Positions 24,652 through 32,609 of a stretch of DNA of 64,000 nucleotides are shown piece by piece. The first letter of the stretch is position 1; each line of letters begins with the position of its first letter. Position numbers and translations under genes: made by a program. Source of the DNA: Microbaculum marinisediminis (GTDB taxonomy: Bacteria > Pseudomonadota > Alphaproteobacteria > Rhizobiales > Tepidamorphaceae); contig NZ_JALIDZ010000014.1 in NCBI RefSeq assembly GCF_025397915.1, forward strand, positions 1 to 64,000, in the 5' to 3' direction. The notes under the pieces were generated by a model. That model worked only from the letters and a program-made list of their open reading frames with translations. It did no database searches and was not told the DNA's origin.

Positions 24652-25638
24652 TCACAACTTGCCGACCAGCTCGATCAAGGTCTTGCTGTCCGGGCTGTCG
24701 GCGAGGAATTTTTCGTCGAAGGCCGGCCGCATCGCCGCCTCCAGCGCGGCATTCTCTTCGGCCGAGTTGATGTGCACCTTCACGCCCTTTTCCTCGAGCT
24801 GGCCGGGCGCGGCTGCGCCGGCTTCCTCCGAGGCCTCGATCGCCCAGTTCGCGGCTTCCGCACCCGCCTTCGCCAGCGCGGCCTTCGCCGTGTCCGACAG
24901 GCCGTCATACCAGGCCGGATTCACATAGCCGTGGAAGTACACGCTGATGACCGGCAGCACCGTGAAGTGATCCTGGACCTCGTAGTACTTGCGCGACACG
25001 GCGGCGGCCGCGTCGGTCAGCCCGGCGTCGATCACACCGGTGGCGAGCGCCTGATAGACCTCGGAGCCGGGCATGGAGGCCGGTGCGGCCCCCATCGCCG
25101 CAAGCGAGCCGTCGAAGGTTGGCGTCAGGCCGCGGATCTTGATGCCGTTGAAGTCCTCCGGCTTGACCAGGAACGAGCCGTTGTGGGTGAAGGTCGACGT
25201 ATTGGTGGTGAACAGCCAGACGACGTTCCGGACGCCCTTATCGAGCAGCTTCTCGCTCAGGAACGCGGCGGCTTCGGAGTCCGGCCATTTCTTCCAGACT
25301 TCGATATCGCCGAACGCGAACGGGGCCAGCGTCACGTTCATGATCGGCAGGGTCTTGCCCCACTGGAAATTCACCGAGAAGGCGCACTCGATGTCGCCCT
25401 TGGCGACCGAGACGATGTTCTCCTTGGCGCCGACGAGGCTATCGGCGCCGAAGACCTGAACGTCGATCTCGCCGTTCGACTGCGTCTCGACTTCCTCGGC
25501 CCAGCGGTCGATCACCTTGGCGATGTGGTGCGCCGGCGGCAGCTGGTGGCTGCAGCGCATTTCGGTGGCTGCCTCGGCGAGCGTCGCCGACGAAGCCATG
25601 ATCGCCAGCGTGGCGACGAGGGTTGTTGTTTTTCCCAT
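24652..25638 (-). CDS. dctP: TRAP transporter substrate-binding protein (DctP)
   Basis: A 328-residue periplasmic binding protein. A signal peptide (TTTLVATLAIMASSATLAEA) precedes the DctP fold with LPPAHHIAKVIDRWAEEVE and the carboxylate-binding Arg region (FNGIKIRGLTPTFDGSL). The start at 25638 has GGAGG; a longer frame begins at 25662. TRAP binding proteins of this type take carboxylate-bearing substrates. The CoA-transferase and lyase genes upstream on the same strand suggest a dicarboxylate that is activated to a CoA ester. Confidence 0.92.
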   Translation of the reverse strand: MGKTTTLVATLAIMASSATLAEAATEMRCSHQLPPAHHIAKVIDRWAEEVETQSNGEIDVQVFGADSLVGAKENIVSVAKGDIECAFSVNFQWGKTLPIMNVTLAPFAFGDIEVWKKWPDSEAAAFLSEKLLDKGVRNVVWLFTTNTSTFTHNGSFLVKPEDFNGIKIRGLTPTFDGSLAAMGAAPASMPGSEVYQALATGVIDAGLTDAAAAVSRKYYEVQDHFTVLPVISVYFHGYVNPAWYDGLSDTAKAALAKAGAEAANWAIEASEEAGAAAPGQLEEKGVKVHINSAEENAALEAAMRPAFDEKFLADSPDSKTLIELVGKL

Positions 25639-25690
25639 TGTTTCCTCCCTGGGAGTGGTCATTGCCGTACGTCCAAGAACAGTCCTGCGG

Positions 25691-26635
25691 TCACGGCCGC
25701 CATGCGAGATTTGGCGGCGGCCCGGCGCGCACGAGCGATCCGTAGAGGTGTTCGCCCGGCATCTCGGATTGCAGGATCTCGCGCACCGCCGTCAGCCGTT
25801 CGATGTCGATGCCGGTACGCATGCCTTTCGTCTCGCAGAGGTAGACCAGATCCTCGAAAACGACATTGCCGGTCGCGCCGGGGGCGAACGGGCAGCCGCC
25901 GAGCCCGCCGAGCGACCCGTCGAGCACGCGCGCGCCGGCATCGAGCGCGGCGGACGCATTCGCGATCCCCATCCCGCGGGTGTCGTGCAGATGCACGATG
26001 AATGCCCGTCCACCGCACAGTTTCGCCATCGCCGCGGAAAGATCGCCGACCTGCTTAGGACCGGCGTAGCCGACCGTGTCGGCGATGCCGACGATATCCG
26101 CGCCGGCTTCGAGGCAGGCCTCGGCAAGGCGCAGGACCTCGGCCGGGTCGACCGCGCCGGCGATCGAGCAGCCGAAGGCCATCGCAATGCCGGCGTTGAC
26201 GATCGGCCTGTTCGCGGACTCATCGCGCAGACGCACGACCGTGCGGATCAGCTCGACCGCGTCGGCACGCGAGCGCCGGGCGTTGGCCTGACTGTGCTCC
26301 TCGGTTGCAGACACGACGCAAACGATCTCGTCGAGTGGGGTCTCCAGCGCGTCCGAGGCGCCGCGCTCGTTCAACGCAAGCGCGGCCGAACTCGCACCTT
26401 CAAGCCCGTCGATCTGCTCGATCAGCGCGCCCACGTCGGCGAACTGCGGGAACCGGGCTGCCGGCAGGAACGAGCCGACCTCGAAGCGGCGCACGCCCGC
26501 GTCGTATTCCCGGGTGATCCAGTCGCGCTTGGCCGCCGTCGAAGGCCAGGTCTTCACCAGTTGCAGGCCGTCGCGCAGCCCCACCTCGCGCAAGGTCACC
26601 GTGTCGTTCGGATACAGCGCGGCGACCCTGCTCAT
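25691..26635 (-). CDS. HMG-CoA lyase-like enzyme (hydroxymethylglutaryl-CoA/citramalyl-CoA-type lyase)
   Basis: A 314-residue TIM-barrel enzyme of the DRE/HMGL family. The N-terminal REVGLRDGLQ supplies the divalent-metal Asp. HLHDTRGMG carries the metal-binding His pair, and GGLGGCPFAPGATGN matches the HMG-CoA lyase signature loop with its catalytic Cys. It would cleave a 3-hydroxy-acyl-CoA to acetyl-CoA and a ketoacid. The preceding CoA-transferase gene overlaps by 4 bases, so the pair should activate and then cleave the same acid. HMG itself, citramalate or a related branched acid are all possible, and the sequence does not decide. Confidence 0.85.
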   Translation of the reverse strand: MSRVAALYPNDTVTLREVGLRDGLQLVKTWPSTAAKRDWITREYDAGVRRFEVGSFLPAARFPQFADVGALIEQIDGLEGASSAALALNERGASDALETPLDEIVCVVSATEEHSQANARRSRADAVELIRTVVRLRDESANRPIVNAGIAMAFGCSIAGAVDPAEVLRLAEACLEAGADIVGIADTVGYAGPKQVGDLSAAMAKLCGGRAFIVHLHDTRGMGIANASAALDAGARVLDGSLGGLGGCPFAPGATGNVVFEDLVYLCETKGMRTGIDIERLTAVREILQSEMPGEHLYGSLVRAGPPPNLAWRP

Positions 26636-27825
26636 GCGCCTGCCCTCTCCTTTTCGCCCGCGCCACGCGCCGCGGCGATCTCCACCTCGTCGAGACCGAG
26701 AGCGCCGAGGACGGCGGCGGTATCCTGCCCGATACGCGGCACGTCGCCGCCATTGTCGAACATCTCGCCGTCCACCTCGAAGGGCAGCGACGGCGCGCGG
26801 AAGTGCCGGCCGTCCGGAAGCTTCGAGGCGACGAGGCCACCGGGCCGCATCACGTGCGGATCCTCGTACATGTCGCAGGGCCTGGCGATCGGCGAGTACG
26901 GAATGCCCAGTGGCTCGAACGCCTTCGCGAGCTCTTCGGAAGTCCGCTCTGCGAGTGCGGCGGCAATGCGCGGCAGCGTCCAGTCCCGCGCGTTGATCCG
27001 GTCCATGCGGGTTTGTAGCCGCTCGTCGGACCTGAGGTCGTCGAGGCCGAGCAGGTCGCACAGCGCGTGCCAATGCCCCTCGGTCACGGCGCCGACAAAC
27101 ATCTGCCGGCCGTCCGCCGTCTCGAAGATATCGTAGACGGGCCAGGAGAACTCACGTTCCGGCATGGGCGGCGGATTGCGGCCTTCCAGTTCGTACTGGA
27201 TCATGTGTTGCGCGACGAGGACGAGGCAGTTCTCGAACAGGCCGATACGCACGTGACGGCCTTCACCGGTCTTGTCGCGCTCCATCAGTGCGCCGAGCAC
27301 GGCGACAGTGCCGAACAGGCCGGCCATGATGTCGTTGGCCGACGACCCGACACGCAGCGGGCGGCCTGACGGGCCGGTCATGTAGGCCAGGCCCGTCATC
27401 ATCTGCACCACCTCGTCCATCGCCGTGCGGTTCTGGTAGGGCCCGTGCAGGAAGCCCTTGTGCGAGGCGACGATCAGCCTCGGGTATCGCCGGTGCAGCG
27501 CGTCGAGGTCCGCGCCCCTGGCGCTAAGCGAGGCATCGCGGAAGTTCTCGACAAACACGTCGGCCGTATCGAGCAGCCTGTGCAGGGCATCCCGCCCTCT
27601 TTCCGATGTCAGGTCGAGCTGCACCGACTTCTTGCCGCGGTTCGCGAGCGGAAAGAAGGCAGCGCCCATCCCGCCGAGATCACGGGTCTTGTCGCCGCCG
27701 GGTGGCTCGACCTTGATCACCTCGGCCCCGAGGAACGCCAGGAACAACCCGCAGGACGGGCCCATGATCATGTGACTCATCTCCACGACGCGGACGCCGT
27801 CGAGCGGCCGGAACGGCCGGTCCAT
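26632..27825 (-). CDS. family III (CaiB/BaiF) CoA-transferase
   Basis: A 397-residue CoA-transferase. It begins with the family's LDGVRVVEMSHMIMGPSCG and EVIKVEPPGGDKTRDLGG. The active-site Asp is in TAMDEVVQMMTGL (about residue 139). The C-terminal half has the usual DGRQMFVGAVTEGHWHALCD. It moves CoA between acyl donors and a carboxylic acid. Its stop overlaps the start of the lyase gene. Its own start lies 113 bp from the divergent LysR gene, which is the classic layout for LysR control. Confidence 0.92.
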   Translation of the reverse strand: MDRPFRPLDGVRVVEMSHMIMGPSCGLFLAFLGAEVIKVEPPGGDKTRDLGGMGAAFFPLANRGKKSVQLDLTSERGRDALHRLLDTADVFVENFRDASLSARGADLDALHRRYPRLIVASHKGFLHGPYQNRTAMDEVVQMMTGLAYMTGPSGRPLRVGSSANDIMAGLFGTVAVLGALMERDKTGEGRHVRIGLFENCLVLVAQHMIQYELEGRNPPPMPEREFSWPVYDIFETADGRQMFVGAVTEGHWHALCDLLGLDDLRSDERLQTRMDRINARDWTLPRIAAALAERTSEELAKAFEPLGIPYSPIARPCDMYEDPHVMRPGGLVASKLPDGRHFRAPSLPFEVDGEMFDNGGDVPRIGQDTAAVLGALGLDEVEIAAARGAGEKERAGA

Positions 27826-27891
27826 GAATTGCCTCCCTGCGATTGTCGTTGTCTGGCAGGTTATCGTTGCCGGCTAAATCGCAAAATCATA

Positions 27892-27926
27892 ATGTTTCAA
27901 AAGCAGCTTTCGAAATTTTAGAAACC
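27892..27926. promoter_or_regulatory. AT-rich inverted repeat in the divergent LysR/CoA-transferase spacer
   Basis: GTTTC (27894-27898) and GAAAC (27921-27925) form an inverted pair, with a TTTCGAAA palindrome between them (27908-27915). This is the most AT-rich stretch of the 113-bp spacer and contains T-N11-A-type arrangements expected of LysR sites. It is a candidate autoregulatory site of the LysR protein at 27939. Confidence 0.35.
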
Positions 27927-27938
27927 TTTCGACGCTCC

Positions 27939-28895
27939 ATGGACAGCCGGCAACTCCGCTATTTCGCCGCCATTTTCGAACAGGGAACGCTAACCCGCGC
28001 CGCCGAGCGCGAACGCGTCGCCGTCTCGGCACTGAGCCATCACCTCGCCAATCTGGAGCACGAACTCTCGGTGCCTCTGTTCGTGCGCAAGCCGCGCGGC
28101 ATGCAGCCGACCGCGGCGGGCGAACGCCTCTATGCGCACGCCAAACTGATCCTGAAGACGATGGCGTCGGCCGAGCAGGACGTGATCGACGCCGGCGGCG
28201 AAATCGCCGGCGAGGTGTCGGTCGGCATGGCGTTTTCTGCGGTCAAGGCGATCGGGGTCGACCTCGCCCGCACCGTTCTGGAACGCTACCCGAAGGTGAA
28301 GCTGTCGCTGACCGAAAGCCTGTCGGGCTCGACCCTGATGCACCTGATGATGTCCGAGGTCGAGCTGGCGCTGCTCTACAACCCGCCCACCGACCCACGG
28401 CTCAAGACGCAGGCGGTTCTCGATGAACGCATGGTCTGCGTGGGAAAACGCGAGATCATCGGCGACACGGATGACCCGATGCGCTTCAGCGACTTATTGG
28501 ATCTTCCGATCATCTTCCTGCGGCAGGGCGTATCGGCGCGCGCGATCATGAACGACGTGGCGCTTCTGAAGAAGATCGAGGCCAGGGCCATCCTGCAGAT
28601 GAACTCGGTGCAGGCGATCGGCGGCTCGCTGCTCGCCGGTCTCGGCTGCACCATCGGCACAAGGCTGTTCATGAAGGAACGGATCGAGAGCGGCGACCTG
28701 CATGTCCGCCCGATCGTCGAGCCGGAACTGTCGCGGACGCTCCATATCTGCGAACTGACGGAGCGCCCCCCGACCTATGCCCTCGAAGCGGTTCGCGCCG
28801 TCATCACGGCCCTGATCGGCGAGGCTGTTCGCTCCGGCCTCTGGGAGGCAACGTTGCTCATCGATCTCCCGCCCGCCGGACACGCCAAGGCGTGA
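27939..28895 (+). CDS. LysR-type regulator of the adjacent CoA-transferase/lyase/TRAP genes
   Basis: A 318-residue LysR regulator. The N-terminal winged helix (MDSRQLRYFAAIFEQGTLTR ... LSHHLANLEHELSVPLFVRK) is followed by a substrate-binding domain with the usual hinge. It resembles the CbbR/CynR/NAC-like subgroup that starts 'MDSRQLRYF'. The start at 27939 is set by homology to LysR N-termini; the frame is open to 27843. It is transcribed away from the CoA-transferase gene, so it most likely activates that operon in response to its substrate. Confidence 0.9.
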   Translation: MDSRQLRYFAAIFEQGTLTRAAERERVAVSALSHHLANLEHELSVPLFVRKPRGMQPTAAGERLYAHAKLILKTMASAEQDVIDAGGEIAGEVSVGMAFSAVKAIGVDLARTVLERYPKVKLSLTESLSGSTLMHLMMSEVELALLYNPPTDPRLKTQAVLDERMVCVGKREIIGDTDDPMRFSDLLDLPIIFLRQGVSARAIMNDVALLKKIEARAILQMNSVQAIGGSLLAGLGCTIGTRLFMKERIESGDLHVRPIVEPELSRTLHICELTERPPTYALEAVRAVITALIGEAVRSGLWEATLLIDLPPAGHAKA

Positions 28896-28926
28896 GGGCC
28901 CCGGCTGTCCGCGGATCGCGGCAGAT

Positions 28927-29889
28927 TCAGGGTTTCGGCCGCGGCAGGGGCGCCATCGTTCCAAAACCGACGAGCGCGGCGGGCGGCTGCGACTTGCCGC
29001 AGACAAAAGGACGCATGTCGACCGGACCGTCTTGCGACAGCGGCAACGTATCGATTGTGACGCTCACCGCCCCAGAGCTGGCGGCGAAGCCGGCTTTTAG
29101 CATCTGCTCGGCCACGGCCTCGCGTTCGGCTGCCGAAAAGGCGCCCAGCACGATCGCGCCAAGTCGCCTGCCCTCGCGCGTCGCCGTGCCGACCAGATTG
29201 TAGCCGGACTCGCAGACATAGCCCGACTTCATGCCATCCGCGCCGGGAAACCGGCCGAGAAGGTCGTTGTGGTTTCGCCGCTGCTGCCCGGCAATGGTGA
29301 CGGACCGGACCTCGAAGAAGCGCTGGTACTGCGGGAATTCCCGGTTCAGCGCCCGGGTCAGCACCGCCATGTCGCGCGCCGTGGTCATATGACCCGCGGC
29401 ATGGAAGCCGTGCGAATTGACATAGTTGGTATCGGTCATGCCCAGACGCCGGGCCGACGCGTTCATGTCGGCAACGAAGGCATCGACAGATCCGCTGACC
29501 GTCCGGCCGAGCGCCTCCGTCGCGAATTTCAGCGAGGCGGCCAGCACCAGCGGCAGCGTTTCCTCCACGGTCAACATCGTGCCGGGCGGAAGCGTCAGGC
29601 CCAATGCCGGATCGCCCTCGCCAATGGCGACCGGCGTATCGAGCCCGATCCGGCCCGCCTCGATCGCCGCGAAGGTCACGTAGGCGGCCATTAATTTCGT
29701 CAGCGACGCCGGATACCATTTCGTCGTCGCCATATGCGCATGCAGGATCTCGCCGGTATCGGCGTCGAAGACGAGCGCGGGCCCGGCCGATGCGGGGTGT
29801 CCGCCCGCCCCCAGCGCGAGGCCCACGGCGACCGCCGCCGCGGCGCAAAGCCGCCGCGAGGTTGAAACCGCGTTGACAAACCGTCTCAT
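28927..29889 (-). CDS. penicillin-binding D-Ala-D-Ala carboxypeptidase family protein with altered motifs
   Basis: A 320-residue serine DD-peptidase of the S11 (DacA/DacC) family with a signal peptide (about 1-35). The SxxK motif is intact: SLTK at residues 62-65 in TKWYPASLTKLMAAY. The second motif, normally S-x-N, appears as S-L-K (119-121) in LAASLKFATEA. The third, normally K-T-G, is K-S-G (221-223) in DGMKSGYVCESGYN. The C-terminal domain is short and there is no obvious membrane anchor. It would trim pentapeptides of peptidoglycan if active, but the SxN change may lower or shift activity. It shares its direction with the subtilisin gene 46 bp upstream. Confidence 0.88.
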   Translation of the reverse strand: MRRFVNAVSTSRRLCAAAAVAVGLALGAGGHPASAGPALVFDADTGEILHAHMATTKWYPASLTKLMAAYVTFAAIEAGRIGLDTPVAIGEGDPALGLTLPPGTMLTVEETLPLVLAASLKFATEALGRTVSGSVDAFVADMNASARRLGMTDTNYVNSHGFHAAGHMTTARDMAVLTRALNREFPQYQRFFEVRSVTIAGQQRRNHNDLLGRFPGADGMKSGYVCESGYNLVGTATREGRRLGAIVLGAFSAAEREAVAEQMLKAGFAASSGAVSVTIDTLPLSQDGPVDMRPFVCGKSQPPAALVGFGTMAPLPRPKP

Positions 29890-29935
29890 GACTGGCCCCG
29901 CATTCGCCGTATCGCGCCGATCCCTGTGCCGATCC

Positions 29936-31384
29936 CTACAAGGTGCAGCGACGGTTCTTCAACGCCAGGAACGCAGTGTAGACATCGATGCGCGGAACGG
30001 TGACGCCGTTGCGCGTCACCCGTGTGCTCGAACACCGCAAGGCACGCCGTAATTTCCGGACCGAAGCCTTCGGGAAACGATGCCGCAACAAGGCCAACGC
30101 ACCGGCGACATGCGGGGCGGCCATCGATGTGCCGCTCAGGACGGCGAACCGGTTACCCAGGATCGTCGACGTGATGTCGCTGCCCGGCGCGGCGAGATCG
30201 ACCAGCTTGGAAAAATTCGAGAACGACGACACGTCCTCCGTCTTCGTCGTACTGGCCACCGTAATGGCCGCCGGAATGCAGCCTGGCGCGCTTACCCGCC
30301 CGTCGGCGCCGGCGTTACCGGCGGCGATCACCACCGCGATGCGCTTGGATCGCAACGTTTCGATGATCGGGGCCAGCGGGTGCTTGCCACAGGCCTTGCG
30401 GCGCAACCCGCCCCCCAGGCTCATATTCACCGCGGCGATCTTGCGGCCGCTGGCCAATGCGTTCACATGCTCCAGTGCCGCAAGCTGATCGCTGGTATAG
30501 CTCAGGACGCAAGGGCCGGCCCCGGCGCAGGCGGAACCGGAGAACCGGCTGAACACCTGTATCGGGATCAGCGAGGCCTTGGGCGCCACGCCTGCGTATA
30601 TCGCTTCCGCGCCCTTCGGATTGCCTACTGCGATCCCGGCGACATGGGTGCCGTGCCCGCATCCGTCCATGGACCGCCGGCAGGTGTTTCCCGCCCCCTT
30701 GGCCGTGGAGGATTGCGCGCCACCGGGGCAAAGCGACTTCGAATCGGCACTACTGGTCGAGAAGCAGGCTTCCGACGCGATTTTCCGTCTGAACGCCTCG
30801 TGCCTGCGTTGCACGCCGGTATCGAGCACGACGACCGACCAGCCCTTGCCACCGTTGATCCGCCCGATTCCGGCTGCGACGTCGGCCCGGATCACCGGCA
30901 CGCTGGCGTCGAGCGCCGGCGGCACCGCGACATCTTCGTAGATCGCCGCAACGTCCCGATTGTCGATGAGGGCCTGAAGGCGTCCGGCAGTCACCGTCAT
31001 CGCCATCAGCGGAACCGACTGGAAGCGCTTCACGTTTTGCGCGCCGGCCACCCGCGCCAGCACCCGCTGTTGCTGGCCGTCGATCGCGGTCCGCTGGTTG
31101 GCGGCCCCGAACAGCGTCAGCTTGCCCTCCGGGACGAAATCGGTGCGCAGTTCGACGATGACCCGCATATCGGCGCGGCTCCGGGCCCTGCTCAGAAGCA
31201 GCCCGGAATCTGCCTCGACGAGTCCGTTATGGCCGTCGCCGAGATAGATACGCGGCTCGGCTGAGGCGCCCGGTACCGTTGCGAATGCAGCGAAAACGGC
31301 CGCGATTGCCGCGAAGACCGGAACACTCCCGGCCCTTCCGCGATGTGACGTCCTCCGCGCGGTTTCGACAACAGAACGCGCCAA
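29936..31384 (-). CDS. secreted subtilisin-like serine protease
   Basis: A 482-residue S8 protease with a signal peptide (about 18-42, VPVFAAIAAVFAAFATVPGASA). An inhibitor-type propeptide region follows (about 72-155, MRVIVELRTDF ... LIDNRDVAAIYED). The catalytic triad is complete: Asp188 (VVLDTGV), His244 (GHGTHVAG) and Ser420 (SGTSMAAPH), with oxyanion Asn357 (AAGN). Six or more extra cysteines (CFST, CPGG, CRRS, DGCGHG, ACAGAGPC) suggest a disulfide-stabilised extracellular enzyme. It is a likely client of the type II secretion system encoded just to the right. No autotransporter or sorting tail is present. Confidence 0.93.
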   Translation of the reverse strand: MARSVVETARRTSHRGRAGSVPVFAAIAAVFAAFATVPGASAEPRIYLGDGHNGLVEADSGLLLSRARSRADMRVIVELRTDFVPEGKLTLFGAANQRTAIDGQQQRVLARVAGAQNVKRFQSVPLMAMTVTAGRLQALIDNRDVAAIYEDVAVPPALDASVPVIRADVAAGIGRINGGKGWSVVVLDTGVQRRHEAFRRKIASEACFSTSSADSKSLCPGGAQSSTAKGAGNTCRRSMDGCGHGTHVAGIAVGNPKGAEAIYAGVAPKASLIPIQVFSRFSGSACAGAGPCVLSYTSDQLAALEHVNALASGRKIAAVNMSLGGGLRRKACGKHPLAPIIETLRSKRIAVVIAAGNAGADGRVSAPGCIPAAITVASTTKTEDVSSFSNFSKLVDLAAPGSDITSTILGNRFAVLSGTSMAAPHVAGALALLRHRFPKASVRKLRRALRCSSTRVTRNGVTVPRIDVYTAFLALKNRRCTL

Positions 31385-31443
31385 CTTCGGCTCTCCGCTA
31401 ACGGGTCTATAGCGGGAGTCTTATCCAATAGAGGCCGAAAATT

Positions 31444-31998
31444 CTATTGCACGTCCTCGGGAACGGCCGGCGCCGGCCGCCATTGGGCCGCGCGCTCCTG
31501 GACGGTGTGCAACTCGTTCGGGCTCAGCTGCGTCTGCACGTAGCCCCGCCGCGTGATGGCGAGTTCGCGCTCGCGCCCCGGCGGCAGGCCGGCAACGGCC
31601 AGGTTCAGCCAGAAATAAGCGTCCATGTAGTCCTGATGGACGCCCTGGCCCTGGAAATAGAGGTACCCGAGCAAACCCTGGGCATAGGCATAGCCCTGCT
31701 CCGACGCGCGGCGGTACCACACGACCGCCTCGCCGTAGTCCTGCGGCACGCCCTGCCCGTGGTAATAGGCAAGCCCGAGCGCGGTCTGCGCCTTCGGATC
31801 GCCCCGTTCCGCCAGCGGACGCCACTGCTGCACGGCGCGGAAATAGTCGCCGCGTTCATAGGCAGCAACGCCACTCTCGACCGATGCGGCAGTCGCCGGC
31901 GCGCTCACGGCCACGACGCAGCAGACCGCCAGAAACGCCTTCCGCAGGCCCCTGCCCGTCCCCCGTTTCGGCGTCACGCGCACCCAATGCCCGATCAT
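31444..31998 (-). CDS. exported Sel1-repeat (TPR-like) protein
   Basis: A 184-residue protein with a membrane/signal segment (about 20-38, KAFLAVCCVVAVSAPATAA). At least two Sel1 repeats are clear: PKAQTALGLAYYHGQGVPQD and AYAQGLLGYLYFQGQGVHQD. Sel1 proteins act as scaffolds in envelope processes. It ends 59 bp from the subtilisin start and begins 20 bp after the prepilin peptidase, so it sits at the left end of the T2SS leftward operon. A role as a T2SS accessory protein is inferred from position only. Confidence 0.8.
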   Translation of the reverse strand: MIGHWVRVTPKRGTGRGLRKAFLAVCCVVAVSAPATAASVESGVAAYERGDYFRAVQQWRPLAERGDPKAQTALGLAYYHGQGVPQDYGEAVVWYRRASEQGYAYAQGLLGYLYFQGQGVHQDYMDAYFWLNLAVAGLPPGRERELAITRRGYVQTQLSPNELHTVQERAAQWRPAPAVPEDVQ

Positions 31999-32018
31999 CT
32001 GTCCGGCTCCGAAACCCG

Positions 32019-32609
32019 TCACCCTTCGCCCGCGCCCTGCAATACGAGCCAGGTCGCCCACACCGCCGGCGCCAGGAAGGCGCCGAAGGCTAGGCGCTGA
32101 TCCGCATTCCATCCCCGGCCGCGCGCAACCCGAGTCGCGACGAAGGCAAGCGCACCGGCGGCCGCCACGAGGACGGCGAAGGCAAAGCCTTCCCAGCCGA
32201 GCCAGGCCCCGCCGGCCGCCGCCAGTTTGACATCGCCGAAGCCGAGCCCGTCGAAACCGCGCAGCCGGTAGAACGTCTCCCGCACCGCCAGAAACGCACC
32301 GCCGCACACCGCGACGGCGATCAGAACCCCGCCGCCTGCGGCCACCAGCCCGTCACCCGACCGCAACCGCACCGCGGCGCTCCAGACGATCCCGGTAACC
32401 AGCGCCCCGTAAACCCACGGATCAGGCACCCGCAGCCGTAGCGAATCCTCCAGCGCGATCGCCGCCATGGCCGCGCCCAATACCGCCGAGGCTAGAACCC
32501 GGTCGGGCTGCGCAGTCCCGTCGGCCAGTGCCAGCGCCGCGACCGCTGCGAGAGCGGCGCCGCCGGCCGCCGCGATCACTTGGCGCCGCGATGACGGCGA
32601 CAGCGTCAC
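32019..32609 (-). CDS. gspO: prepilin peptidase (A24 family), short form
   Basis: About 196 residues with six or more membrane spans. The two catalytic aspartates of type IV prepilin peptidases are visible in ALEDSLRLRVPDPW and GFGDVKLAAAGG. The N-terminal zinc/methylase domain of long GspO/PilD enzymes is missing, so this is the short CpaA/TadV-like form. It would cleave the leader peptides of GspG, H, I, J and K encoded in this window. The GTG at 32609 overlaps the gspD stop as GTGA; a GTG at 32642 is also possible. Confidence 0.85.
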   Translation of the reverse strand: MTLSPSSRRQVIAAAGGAALAAVAALALADGTAQPDRVLASAVLGAAMAAIALEDSLRLRVPDPWVYGALVTGIVWSAAVRLRSGDGLVAAGGGVLIAVAVCGGAFLAVRETFYRLRGFDGLGFGDVKLAAAGGAWLGWEGFAFAVLVAAAGALAFVATRVARGRGWNADQRLAFGAFLAPAVWATWLVLQGAGEG

